Positions 13,385-23,820 of a DNA stretch of 64,000 nt are shown piece by piece (position 1 is the first letter of the stretch; every line of letters begins with the position of its first letter). The notes below the pieces were generated by a model, which searched no databases, was not told where the DNA came from, and worked only from the letters and a program-made list of their open reading frames with translations. The position numbers and the translations under genes are program-made. The DNA is from Laccaria trichodermophora (lineage: Eukaryota > Basidiomycota > Agaricomycetes > Agaricales > Hydnangiaceae): NCBI GenBank assembly GCA_018417955.1, contig JACTVC010000018.1, forward strand, positions 1 to 64,000, in the 5' to 3' direction.

Positions 13385-14574
13385 TTATATCTCCCTTCCC
13401 CTATCCTCCAGCTCCTCACTCTGCACAGGAACAGCAACCGAACTCATCTCCAAATCCGCACTCATCTCACCCCGTTCCTTGCCGTACCTCGTTAATGTCT
13501 TCACTATCATCGCGAAGTACACCATCCCAAGCACCAACACCCCCGTGACAGCCACCCGTGAACTCAAAGCCACCGTTGCGCTTAACGGTATGGAAGGATC
13601 GTTCCCCGATTCTTTGAGCCAGACGAATGAAAGTATGGATGCGAGGAAGAGGAGCGTTGACCTGTTGGGAAAGAAATACAGTGTCAGGCTGAGAATGGAA
13701 TCTAAAGGTAAACAATACCAAGACGTCGATACCGCCGGCATCGCCAGTAATACCCAAACATTCCACCATGCAGCGGAACTTGTCCCCCTTACTTCCTACC
13801 AGCAGCCAAATCAGTTAATATTTTCCCTCCTTTATTCTTGAACACATCCACGCACCTCTCCCCACCTCGACAATCGAAACATGCTCCTCATCGTCCCAAA
13901 TATCACCATATATATACATCCATATATAAGACCCATCAGGGCGCATATCAATGAAAGCAGCGCTGTTTCCCTCGTAATATGGTCATTGGCCGCTTGGGGT
14001 ATTTGCAATAACGCTGAAACAACCCTATGATATATATATATTTAGCTCTGCTGTACTTAAAAATAGAAAAGATAACACACGAAGTTGTCAATAAAGCAGA
14101 TACGCCATTCAGAATCTTCCATTCTTTCAACAAAGAATCCAAATTTGAATCCGACCCAGCGGTCCTCCAATGATACCACATAGGCAACCTCAGAAGCAAT
14201 AGATTGTGGTATATCTGCCTAGGCAACAGACGCGCGGCGTCGCAAAATGACTTCACAGTATTGTCATTGCAGTTGAAGGGGCCGTTCGACGATGAGTTGA
14301 AGGAGGAGTTGGTGTTGGTCATCGGACTTGCGATTGCATGTGGGCCTGGGCTGGCGTTCGTTTCGGGGTCGACATCTCCAGTAGATGAAAACCAATGGTA
14401 AAAACGAGCCCAGCTCGTCCGTATCTGCGCAAGCAACCTAAACGCATTTCCGGACGCAAAGCTCTCTTCTAGAACAGGGGAATTTGCGCGCGATCGAGAG
14501 GGGGTATTGAAAGTAGATGGGTATCTGAAATGCGAGTTCACGCTGATGTTTGGCCACTCGGAGTCAAATGGCAC
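13385..14574 (-). CDS. Multi-pass membrane protein, Agaricomycete-specific uncharacterised family
   Basis: Four exons join in frame: 14574-14081, 14024-13856, 13795-13719 and 13661-13385, all with GT-AG introns of 55-61 bases. After a polar Ser/Asn-rich N-terminal half comes SLLKEWKILNGVSALLTT. The membrane half follows: VVSALLQIPQAAND, ALLSLICALMGLIYGCIYMV, FGTMRSMFRLSRWGE, AAWWNVWVLLAMPAV, TLLFLASILSFVW and a last span containing VAVTGVLVLGMVYFAMIV. The order of these motifs matches a family I know as common in mushroom genomes (the WNVWVLLAMPAVWLAW block is its signature). Its function is unknown. Several membrane segments in the C-terminal half predict an integral membrane location. Only the exon structure proposed here recovers the whole family pattern, since the simple reading frames are shorter. 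Confidence 0.75.
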
Positions 14575-14659
14575 AGCTCTCCCCCTGTCTCACCTTCCTT
14601 AAAAGGAAAGATGATACGCTGTGGGAGCATATGGTGTATGGCAAACCTTCAAAACAAAT

Positions 14660-14747
14660 GCCGGTTTGGTGTAGTGGTTAACCACACAGACTTTAAGACT
14701 CTTTCCAAGAGGTTTTGGGTTCAATTCTCTTTACTCCACTTTTTTTT
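14660..14747 (+). ncRNA. tRNA-like sequence with Pol III signals (degenerate class II tRNA or SINE head)
   Basis: The segment starts GCCGGTTTGGTGTAGTGGTT, which contains an A-box-like TGGTGTAGTGG. It continues with CAGACTTTAAGA, resembling a tRNA-Leu(TAA) anticodon arm with an extra T, then a variable-arm-like hairpin CTCTT-TCC-AAGAG and a B-box-like GGTTCAATTCT. A run of eight T follows at 14740-14747, a typical Pol III terminator. Anticodon and T stems do not pair well and the acceptor stem is lost. A functional tRNA is therefore unlikely, and a tRNA-derived element or pseudogene is more likely. Confidence 0.5.
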
Positions 14748-14782
14748 CTATGTATAAAACGAGCGTGGGGATATTTTACTCA

Positions 14783-15030
14783 ACGCGCGGTAGTGCGTTG
14801 TTGTTAGGTTAGTTGTTAGGGTTAATGGTTAGGGATGCGGACATTTTTCTCCCCGCGCGGTAGCGCGTTCTTGGTTAGGTTAGTTGTTAGGGTTAATGGT
14901 TAGGGTTGAGGATATCTTTCTCCCCGCGCGGTAGCGCGTTCTTGGTTAGGCTGGGTTAGGTGGTTAGGTGGTTGGGTAATTAGGGTTAGGTGGTTAGGGT
15001 TAGGTGGTTAGGTGGTTAGATAGGTTAGGT
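14783..15030 (+). repeat. Telomere-like tandem repeat with CGCGCGGTAGCGCG units
   Basis: Three units of 70-71 bases begin at 14784, 14854 and 14925 with CGCGCGGTAG(T/C)GCGTT. Each is followed by GGTTAG-rich sequence containing TTAGGGTTAATGGTTAGGG, then degenerate GGTTAGGTGGTTAGG repeats continue to 15030. TTAGGG is the usual fungal telomere unit, so this resembles interstitial telomeric sequence interleaved with a GC-rich palindrome-like block. Confidence 0.8.
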
Positions 15031-15062
15031 GCTCGAGAACGCGCTGCCGTGCGTTCTCGAGC
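15031..15062. repeat. Perfect 12-bp stem hairpin
   Basis: GCTCGAGAACGC (15031-15042) is exactly reverse-complementary to GCGTTCTCGAGC (15051-15062), with loop GCTGCCGT. The stem bases echo the CGCG(G)TAGCGCGTTCT blocks of the adjoining tandem repeat. Confidence 0.9.
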
Positions 15063-15063
15063 C

Positions 15064-15094
15064 GACTTAGGGCAATGGCACATTGCCCTAAGTC
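15064..15094. repeat. Perfect 14-bp stem hairpin
   Basis: GACTTAGGGCAATG (15064-15077) pairs perfectly with CATTGCCCTAAGTC (15081-15094) around the loop GCA. It starts one base after the preceding hairpin ends. Two perfect hairpins in tandem suggest a transposon end or a processing or replication structure. Confidence 0.9.
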
Positions 15095-15184
15095 TGAAGA
15101 TTTCCATATATGGAGCGCCGGTGATTGCCAGCACATCACGTGTGTGAGACGGGGGGAGACGTAGGACATTTCAAATAGGTTCAT

Positions 15185-15930
15185 TTATTTTTGATTTATT
15201 CTTTCTTGTCATGTGTTCTCCACAAGTTTTTTTGTTGGCCTAGTGCTGAAATATTTCTCTCTGATTGCAGGAGGGCTGCAAAGTAGGCTGAAAGTTATTC
15301 TCTGTTGTCATGTGCCCTCCACAATTCTTTTTGTTGGCCTAGAGCTAGAATATTTATATGCTCTCTGTAACCAGGTTTTCAATATTATAGAATATTGTCA
15401 AGTCATTGTAAGAGGTCTGCAAAGTAGGTTGAAAGTTATTCTTTCTTATCATGTGCCCTCCACAATTTCTTTGTTGACATAGTTGTATCCTCTTTGTAAC
15501 CAGGTTTTCAAAATTATAGAACATTGGCAAAGTTTTATAGGATGTCTGAAAGTTGGATTGAAATTTATCCACTTTTGTTATACGTCTGCCACAATTTGAG
15601 AAGTTGGCCTCTTTTGTAACCATGCTGTCAGAATTATAGAGCTATTGTAGGAAGTCTGAAAAATGGGTTAAAAATTATTTTCTCTTCTCGAAAGTCCTCC
15701 ACAATTTATGTTTTTGGCCTGGTAACAGAATGTTTATATCCTCCTTGTGACCAATTATAGAATATTGGGAAGTCGCGGTAGGAGGTCTGGAAAGCAGGTT
15801 GAAAATTATTTTTCTTTGTCATTGTCTGCCAGAATTCAAGCTGATAGCCTCTTTCTGTAACTAGGCTATCAGGATTGCGAGAATTTAGCAAACTAATGCA
15901 GAATTTTATCGATGGCTTATAATAATTCAT
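15185..15930. repeat. Degenerate ~110-145-base tandem array, six copies
   Basis: A block of the form TGAAAGTTATTCTTTCTTGT ... CTCCACAATT...TTGGCCT recurs with starts near 15190, 15285, 15428, 15558, 15667 and 15798. Each is followed by CTCTTTGTAACCAGG(T/C)TTTC and TTATAGAATATTG-like sequence. Spacing varies from about 95 to 143 bases and identity decays rightwards. There is no coding potential. It adjoins the hairpins and may be the body of the same non-autonomous element. Confidence 0.75.
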
Positions 15931-16990
15931 TTGTTGGGCCTACGACTGAAATTGTTGCACAGTACTTACCATATTTTGCCTACTTTACGCATCATCGTTA
16001 AACCTATATATAGCATTATCAAAGGTGCCAAGGCAGTGTCGCGTTGTTTTGACATGACAAATACTAACTGGGAAAATCAAGTGCCCGTGATTTTCCTGAT
16101 GACAGAGTCTGCAATGATCATTTCATTATGCGACGATCACTATCAAAACAAAAGAGACGATCTCACCTTATTCTCAAAGGCTCTCGTACTGTACTAACCG
16201 TGGATCAGCAAGACATCGTGGTTGATAGCCCCCGTCAATCAAGCAAATGCAAAAAAATTTCGTAGTGTGTCGCATTACCGATTAGATGGACAAACAAAAC
16301 ATGAAACGGCAGGGTGAAAGAGCGAGCATAACGCACTGCCCCTTTGCGACAGCCTTGATGTGGCCGTGTTTGGCAACACAGTCGGCTCGATGAACATTTA
16401 AACGATTTCCGATTCGTACATACTTGAGGCTTTTCAGTCCGACAACGGTTGAAAAGATAGCTACCTCCAAGTTCACAATGGCATTCACAGGAGGCGAGTA
16501 TCGAATGGCTCACAACCGAATGTCTGACGCATACGAGAGTGACACTGGGCGTCAGTAACGGATCCGAGGAGGCCGACGAAAGTTCACAGTCTGTCAAACA
16601 ATTATAACGCCGGAAGTCATTGTCTAAAGGCGAAATGCTGAAGAGGTTGAGCAGCTTGTCGCGATCATCTCGCAACATACATTACAAGATGTGAGAGCGC
16701 CCAACGGGAGGATGAGACCGTGCTGGTAGGGCGATGCGCCATGATACTTGATGATTGTTAGCATGACACTCCTAGAAGAGCTATCCCAGTATTAGTCTCT
16801 CTTCGAATTGAGTGGTTTTTTATTACAAGTTCTCTGCATAGTCACAGCACCGTTGAACATGGAGGCCGTTGAAAAACAGATCTTCTCCGAAAACACCCTG
16901 ACGATGTGACGAGCCCTCCAACAGTCAACATTTCAAGTTCCATGTTTTGCCGAAAAAGTGAAGTTTCAAAGGACCAACGTAAGAACATCA
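15931..16990. other. Intergenic stretch
   Basis: Only short frames without recognisable homology are seen, for example a minus-strand frame at 16282-16488. It forms the 3' flank of the repeat-protein gene that ends at 16998. Confidence 0.35.
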
Positions 16991-16997
16991 TCAGGTG

Positions 16998-18725
16998 TTA
17001 AAATATTTGGTCGGCGACTTGAGCAATGGCTGCCGCTTGTTTCCCTCCAACAGCCTTGCCTGCAGCTTTCGCTGCAGCACCTGTTCAAAGGCCGATAGTC
17101 AACCTCAAAGAATGCATAGACTGACGCGGATACTCACCGAAGGGATCCCTGATGTCATCGAGAATCGCAGAGCCTTTCTTGAGCTGGGGCGGAAGGTCGG
17201 CGTGAATCGCATTCGAGGCCATGTTAAGGCCCTTGGACTCCACTTTCAGAAGCTCCGAGGCTGGCTTCCCTATGACGGGGATGTATTTGACCACTCTAGC
17301 CGCAACTGACTGAGCGGCGGATACAACCTTCAAACCAAACTTAGCAACGGTCGGCGCATACTTCTTGATAAATTTGCCGGCCGTCTGGAACCCCTGCTTG
17401 ACTTTCTGGGCACCAGCTTTCAAAGTGTTGCCAACCTTCTGGACGCCCTTCTTGACTGCATTACCAGCTTTCTGGACCCCAGATTTGATCTTGTTGCCTA
17501 CTTTCTAAGAAGTATTTATCCTGAGTAAGCCGCTGGGCCAACAGTTGGACGCTTCCAAGAACTCACCTGGAGCCCGCTCTTCACTTTCTGAACACCCTTC
17601 TTAAGAGTGTTGCCAACGCGCTGGACACCCTTTTTGATGGTGTTGCCGACTTTCTGAATGCCCTTGCCGACTTTCTGAACACCTTTCTTGAGAGTGTTGC
17701 CTACTTTTTGAACACCTTTCTTGATCGTATTGCCTACTTTCTGAGAAAAACGTCTTCTGTCAGTGTTCCAAAAGTCATATACTCCAGCTGCATACCTGGA
17801 TCCCGTTCTTTACTTTCTGAACACCTCCTTTGACAGTGTTGACGACTCTCTGTGCGCCTTTCTTGATTGCGTTGCCCACTCTCTGGACCCCAGACTTGAT
17901 CGTATTGCCTACTTTCTGGCAGGGAATTCAGTACGTTATCTTCGTCAAAAGTTTTGTTCTTGCCAATTACCTGGACGCCGCTCTTCACTTTCTGAACGCC
18001 TGCCTTGATGGTGTTACCAACTTTCTTGGCGCCATTAGTAACTTTCTGGGCAACTTTCTTGACTACGTTGCCAGCTTTTTGGGCAACGGATTTGACCGCG
18101 TTCCCCGCTTTCTTGACGGTGTTCGTCGCCTTTTGGGCAACACTTTTGACCGCGTTCCCAGCTTTCTTGGCGATAGTTTTGACCGCGTTTCCAGCCTTTT
18201 GAGCAACAGATTTGACCGCGTTCCCCGCTTTTTGAGCAACGGACTTGACTGCGTTCCCTGCCTTCTTGACAACAGATTTTATCGCGTTACCCGCTTTCTG
18301 TTGAGAATGTTTTCAGTGAGCCGGTATGAAATGTGCGAGGAAACGACGAAGGCAAACAGACCTGAAATATATTGGCACGAGCAACAAGATGCATATCCGT
18401 AAAATCAGGCTATGTCCGCCTCATCGTAAGGGTGATGTAATGACAGAAACATATGCCATACCGCTCTAGCATATTTGGTAGTTGTTCGAATGAATAGATC
18501 GTCGTAAGTGGATCCATATCGTGCGACGAGAACGCCGTTGTATTTCGTTTGAATAGAAGGTCTGTTTGGGCGGCCATGAGAACAAAGTCGAAGAAAAGAC
18601 TAGAAACAAGATTAGGTTGACCTTACGATCTCCTCTTCCAGTAGACTGTCTGGTAAAGGCACAGATGTCACAAAGCCGATGCAAAGGAGTAAGAGAATCA
18701 AGGAAACGAGACCAGCTCGTGACAT
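16998..18725 (-). CDS. Predicted secreted Lys-rich protein built of 11- and 7-residue amphipathic repeats
   Basis: Eight exons give about 441 residues: 18725-18622, 18561-18462, 18409-18362, 18297-17971, 17915-17796, 17740-17567, 17504-17138 and 17080-16998. The N terminus MSRAGLVSLILLLLCIGFVT looks like a signal peptide. Exon 2 gives YNGVLVARYGSTYDDLFIR. Exons 4-7 encode about 18 units like KAGNAVKSVAQ or KVGNTIKKGVQ, interrupted by seven 7-residue units like KVKSGVQ. The hydrophobic positions fall on one helix face, Lys flanks them and acidic residues are almost absent in the repeats. The C-terminal ~90 residues (from about FIKKYAPTVAKFGLKVVSAA) are non-repetitive and end AAIAQVADQIF. Introns after exons 3-6 are phase 0 at a CAG/AAA junction. 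Hendecads of this kind occur in alpha-synuclein, apolipoproteins and LEA proteins, but no family is claimed. The exon 1-2 junction is the least certain. Confidence 0.8.
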
Positions 18726-18862
18726 GAGGGGCGTATATTAGACGACCAGCGTCTAGGCAAGGATTGAAGACCAGCTTGGGGGAAATAAACCACATCTCTT
18801 GCTTTTAAATGAATAGAGGTTATCAAGCGACGCCCATACTGGGCTGAAGATAGATCAAACGC

Positions 18863-19561
18863 TTATTTCTTGCAAGATGGCCACAGGTAATCATTAATGT
18901 GTTGCAAGGGGCATTGCCCTTTCTTTGCCCGGAGTGGGAGTACGTCATAAAGAAACACCTGTCCATTCAATTGGTCAGGGGTGATCACTGTCAGTTTTTT
19001 TTCGAAAGAGACGCTCTTACCAGGTAGATGGGCACTGCGACGGATTAGAATTATGTTGGATAGGAAGCGGCTATCCCCAATAAGCCTTGACGAGCGGATC
19101 CCCACCTAGCTGCGCTTTGAAGCGAATGGTGGTAAGTCTACCTCGAAAGGGAAGGCCTCGCATAGCTTGGATCGGTAGAACATGGGTTCGGAGAGAGCCT
19201 TGGCAACAAAGGCCATGTCAAGGCCATGAGGTCTGTCGTCCGACATGCGCGACATGACATGAAACCGGGGTGCGGTGAGAATGCAGAGGTGTCGCACAGC
19301 CCTACCGTCCAGGTCCAGGTCCAAGTCTACTTGTTTTGGGAGACTTAAGTGTGGTTATGTTTGGCAACAACGCCCTCGGGCCTCGCACTTGGACTCTTGA
19401 GAATGTCGTTTGGCGATTAGCAAGTGACTAGATAGCTTCCAGGCCCGTATTGACCTCTTCAGCGTCGATGAGCGTTGATCGATTGTAGAGGATCGTGGAA
19501 TGAAGGTGAGTTTGAGTTGGGTTGAGCATAGAACTGCTCCTAAAGTTGAGAAAGTTTGCAC
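18863..19561 (-). pseudogene. Possible decayed gene of unknown family
   Basis: Minus-strand segments look protein-like but are broken. One frame reads MLNPTQTHLHSTILYNRSTL and continues after an in-frame TAG as SLANRQTTFSRVQVRGPRAL. A shift leads into DLDLDGRAVRHLCILTAPRF and then SDDRPHGLDMAFVAKALSEP. After a further stop, a frame with QLNGQVFLYDVLPLRAKKGQ ends at 18863. Introns could explain some breaks, but the TAG has no obvious splice rescue. No family was recognised. Confidence 0.3.
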
Positions 19562-19843
19562 GCAGAAAGATGTTAATCTCCAGAACTGGCGAAAGAATGT
19601 TGGAGGAAAGTATACAGTTGCAAATGTAACAATCTCGGGTCAGAGACCAGGCGTTTAAAACATACGACTGAGTTGTGCCAGGTTTGCCATTTCGTGGTTT
19701 CTCCTAACAACGTTGCGTGGAGGTGCACCCGACTGCATAATGCGACTCTGTCCTGGCAACAGGATACGCAAAGACGCTTGCTGACCGTGGTATGAGGTTC
19801 TTCCGATTACAGTTGTTATTGTCACAAAAACCGATTAGGAGAC

Positions 19844-20739
19844 CTACAAAAACTGTCCTGGCGTTAAAATAGGCTTCGTTCCTTTCGCAATAAAAAGCTT
19901 CAAATCATATCCTCTTCTTTTCACGGTCATGGCGTCGTTGAACATGAACGCCGTTAGGCCAGCTTCCCGAAAAGCGGTTCTGAGATCATCCTCTTTGAAA
20001 CCACCTTTATGTGCAACGACGTGATGGACATGGTCTGGAAAGAGGTCTTCCGTCTCTGCATCGTCAGATTTCAGAAGGTCGATTACAAGTAGCACCGCAT
20101 TGGGTTTGAGGAAATACGCCAGAGTTCGCGTGACATCATTTATCGAAGCAAAGTGATGGTACGAAGAGGCGCACTGTATCGCGGATAATTCGCCGATTAG
20201 GGGTTGAGACGTGGTATTAGAGATGTGGGTGCACGGATTTGGGTTTAGGGACGCACTACGACGAGGTCAAATTTTTCTCCATCGAGCTCGTCAGCTGTGC
20301 CTTGGAGGTCCGCACACACTGCGCGCATTTCTTCTCGAGGGATCCCTTGATTCGCAACACGGGTGTTGTACTGATCAACCATCCCCGGGCTGATGTCCAC
20401 GCCAACAATAGACTTTGCATATGGTGCTAGTTCTCTGGATATGAGACCTAACTTCAGGTAAACGACGTGCCATCTATACTAAGTAAACACGAAATTTGGC
20501 TAACCTGGGCCGCACGCAAAATCCATCACCGTCGTGTTTTCTTCATCAAATTGGTATGCCCGGCGAATTGCTCGAGAAGACCTTTTGAAGAGTGGATTAT
20601 GAACACCCTCGAACCAACCAGGCGGACTTGATCAAAACCTTCGTGCCAACTCTGTCGCTTGTGGGCTATCATCGTAATGTTCTGCAGAGGCATTGAAATG
20701 GTCTCGGTTGGCGGCGACGAATCCAATTTCGAAGGTCAT
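19844..20739 (-). CDS. Class I SAM-dependent methyltransferase
   Basis: Four exons join in frame (20739-20639, 20581-20505, 20447-20257 and 20173-19844). The protein has the Rossmann methyltransferase motif I VMDFACGPG, the motif-II-like acidic residue in SIVGVDISPGMV, then MRAVCADLQG and VVCASSYHHFASINDVTRTL, and a C-terminal KRRGYDLKLFIAKG typical of small fungal UbiE-like enzymes. It should bind S-adenosylmethionine and methylate an unknown small-molecule substrate. No signal peptide or membrane span is seen, so it is probably cytosolic. The first intron has the uncommon donor GTTTTG, but without it the frame hits a stop. Confidence 0.85.
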
Positions 20740-21232
20740 GGTGTTATGATAACCTGTCAGTGAATGGTTTGGGAATCTGACGCGCGAAGCCAAGAGAAAG
20801 AAAAAGATGCCTTTAGGTTTATATAGAACCTGTGTGCATTGGTTTCTGCGACACTAGAAGTTAAGAAAGAGCGCGAGGTTGTTTTTCAATGTCACGTGAT
20901 ATTGACTTAGGTGAGGAGGATTGAAGCCAAGCCCTCAGGTTCCTGCTCATTTTTTCTTGTAAAGATGAGCAATGTAACAAACAATGAAATCAGGTGGATC
21001 AGATACGTATATGCCAACCAGTCACTTTGTGCAATTCTTCGTTATAAACGACAAAGTGTCGCACCCCGCAAGTTTCTGATTGGCGAACCGCTCTGAACAG
21101 GCCTAAAGGTGTATGTTTTTCATTCCATCTATACATCTTCGTTCTGACGGAAGTTGGCATTGTAATCGCAAGTCTTAGCAACGTCAACCACAACCACGCG
21201 GCCTGGGAGTTAAACGTTAAACACTGTTCTCC
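20740..21232. other. Divergent intergenic region
   Basis: This region lies between the minus-strand methyltransferase and the plus-strand F-box gene, so it should contain both promoters. Its last ~150 bases (CCTAAAGGTGTATGTTTTTC, then TTCGTTCTGACGGAAGTTGG) recur near 23210-23275 as part of a segmental copy. No core promoter element is clear. Confidence 0.4.
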
Positions 21233-23034
21233 ATGAAGCAGTCACACTACCTTGCAGATGTATGTACGCATAGCCCATTTCCACAATTATTGAACTCAAT
21301 TTCGACACTCTACAGGTTGATCTCCCAGCAGATATTCTCGAGTACGCCGAGTCTAGCTACGGTCTTTCGGACGTGGACCTCAACAGAATAGCGTTTTACA
21401 TCGAAGAATGTACCAAGAACCTCGCATCTATCGAGCAACAGCTGGCTATAGAGCTAGAAATCGAGCGACCATGGCCGAACCACATCCGCGCAGACCTGCG
21501 GCTAAGAAAGATCACGGAGATCAGAAGGATAAGGTTCTGCCGGCAAATTGGGGCGCCTATCCGACAACTTCCCCTTGAGATTCTTGGGGAGATATTTACG
21601 CTCTGTCTGCCTCCCATGATGACGAAGCACCGGGCGCGATCCCTCTGCAAGCGTGAAGCGCCGCTGGTATTATGTTGCGTCTGCTCTTCCTGGAGAAATG
21701 CAGCGATTAATACCCCCCATTTGTGGAAAGAGCTTGAATTCCGGACTCCGTATCCCATTGGGCTGTCCATTTCCGTGGCTGAAAAGATGAAAGTGTGGGT
21801 TGGGAGGGGAGGAGACCTTCCCGTCTTGCTGCGACTGGTGTTGAGAAACCACTACACCTTCCCAGAAGCTCGGGACTCCGTCAGCTTGGAGGAAACGCTT
21901 TCACAGGAACCGTTGTCCTTGGTGCGTAACCTGGACATATCGATACCCACGCCCGCCCCTTTATACCCCTCGTTTAAACGAGAAGATGGATTCAAGCACC
22001 TGGAGTCGCTTGTCATGCGTTCTGAGAACGTCATGGACCCCACGGCTGACCAAAGTCACCTAATGCTCTTTCCCGGAGCCTCCATGCTTCGCCGAGCTGT
22101 GTTGATCAACGTCCTTTCTCCACGGATTTCCTCCACTCTCTTCCCTTGGGGCCAGTTAACACATTTATACGCTGGAGACCATCTGTCCGTCGAACTATGG
22201 TATCGCGTGATGAACTACTGTGTCAATCTGAGGGTCGCGTCTTTTGGCATTGTCGGCTGGTGGTCTGACTACGATTTTCGCCCTACTGGGGAGCCGGTCC
22301 TACTTCCTCATCTCAGCACCTTGAATATCATGCATGATCAGAGTAGAACCGTGACCTCTGAAGAGTCTGAATTCCCATTCAGCGGTCTTTCCCTTCCAGT
22401 GTTAAGGACTCTCCGAATTGTGTCGAGTGACACCGGCACTTGGTCAGGTCTCAGCGATTACTCTCAGCTGCACTTCCTTCGGGAATTCGCGCTTATTGGG
22501 TCATTCGCCATTTTACCAGCTCATTTACAGGATCTTTGCAGATTATTCAGAGCTACACCGCTCTTATCATCATTACAGTTATCGATACAAACACCCTATG
22601 ATGCCCTCTTTGCCAATCTTTTGCCCACCGCTAATCCGTCACTCCTTCCGAACCTCGAAAATCTTGAAATTCATTGCAAGGTCTGGAGCCGCATGGATTT
22701 TGAAGAATTTCCACCTCTGTTTATAAACCTGATTAAGGCGCGGTGGTGGAGTTCTTTGCAATCACAGGCAGCATACAACTCCAGAAAAACTGTCCCTTTA
22801 CTGCAAGCTATCTTGTATTTCAACGGAATGGACGAGACTTACCTGGATATTATCCGAAAATCGTTACAGCCCTGTGTTGACGAAGGACTTGACCTTCACT
22901 TGGGCGCTGATGAAGAAGAAGGAGAAGATCCCAAACATGTTATGCCTTTTACCAATGATATTCGGCACTGGCATGAGGATTTGATTGACGGAGGTGCCAT
23001 TCGCCTCGGAAGATGTCAAACATGTTTTGATTGA
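21233..23034 (+). CDS. F-box-like protein with leucine-rich C-terminal region
   Basis: A short first exon (21233-21259, MKQSHYLAD) is joined across a 56-base intron (GTATGT...TACAG) to 21316-23034. The first exon and the intron supply the ATG that the long frame lacks. A coiled N-terminal helix (residues about 30-70) precedes the F-box-like core IRQLPLEILGEIFTLCLPP and the CSSWRNAAINTPHLWKEL block typical of mushroom F-box proteins. The rest is an irregular LRR-like region. F-box proteins of this kind are presumed substrate adaptors of SCF ubiquitin ligases. Substrate unknown. Confidence 0.85.
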
Positions 23035-23199
23035 AGCTCATCGCTTTGGCCACTTGAGTACTAATACCCAGTACTTGGTAGTAGCAGTTTCGCTGGAGTG
23101 GGTCGAATATTGGTGGCCTCAAACGATTAAATAATGATGATTCAAGCTCATTCGTGATATGCATATCGATGAACACTTACGAAACCGGCAAACCTCCCT

Positions 23200-23430
23200 C
23201 AACAGGCCTAAACGGCCGTATGTTTTTCATCTCATCTATTGTTTCGTTCTGACGGAAGTTGGGATTGCAATTCAGTGGCCTGGTACATCGCACTACCTTG
23301 CAGATGTACCCATAACCACCATTTCTAACAAATATTAAGCTCAATTTCGGCAACCTACCTGAGGTTGACCTCCCAGCCAATATTCACGAGTACGCCGGGT
23401 CCAGCTACGGTCTTTCGAATTTCTTTCTGG
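23200..23430 (+). pseudogene. Truncated copy of the 5' end of the neighbouring F-box gene
   Basis: The stretch repeats the promoter, first exon end, intron and start of exon 2 of the F-box gene at 21233. Matching landmarks are TATGTTTTTCAT, TTCGTTCTGACGGAAGTTGG, CACTACCTTGCAGATGTA, GTTGACCTCCCAGC, GAGTACGCCG and AGCTACGGTCTTTCG. Similarity stops just after the last landmark. The first-exon ATG codon is not preserved and no long frame follows, so this is a non-functional fragment left by a local duplication. Confidence 0.75.
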
Positions 23431-23820
23431 AAGGGATTGAAACAGCTATGTATGTATCGGTGATCTAAGTAAATAGCCCAACAGCCCGTCGATTTTTGCT
23501 CGGACTGATCTAGCCAGTCCATTCAAACATTCCTGCAACAAAGGCTTCAGGGTGACGGTCCTTGCCCGTAGAACACCTCTCCTGGAGGTTATTAGAAAGT
23601 AGTTACAGTTTCAATAGACGCGACTGGCGCGTGTGGTTATGGGAAGATCAAGATCGCTTGTGGGGTGGGTGCCTGGTTTGGCGTATGGTTATGGGGATCT
23701 ATGCAGGTGCCCATGTGGTGGGTATTATGAATGATGTTTGGTCATTCATGCCTCTTTGACGTTCGTAACGTCAGAGGGTCGGTAGAATGGATGGGCATGC
23801 GTGCCAGGGTATGTAATTGT
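23431..23820. other. Intergenic stretch
   Basis: Nothing recognisable. It lies between the F-box fragment and the 3' end of the lyase gene on the other strand. Confidence 0.35.

Noticed and set aside
13385..13741. Separate short membrane protein starting MPAVSTSWYC
   Set aside because: It is the last two exons of the gene starting at 14574. A GTATTG...ACAG intron lies inside this frame.
14660..14738. Functional tRNA-Leu gene
   Set aside because: Anticodon, T and acceptor stems do not pair, and the anticodon loop has an extra base, so only a tRNA-like relic is supported.
15031..15094. CRISPR-like or bacterial terminator hairpins
   Set aside because: The surroundings are clearly fungal nuclear DNA. 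The hairpins are perfect but followed by no T-run, and there are no spacers.
16282..16678. Small minus-strand coding gene
   Set aside because: Two overlapping frames of similar length, neither with recognisable motifs or splice partners.
18063..18272. Minus-strand frame of SRRQGTQSS/LLKKRGTRSN-type repeats
   Set aside because: It is a shadow frame of the real KAGNAVKSVAQ repeat exon, which continues across splice sites with consistent phase.
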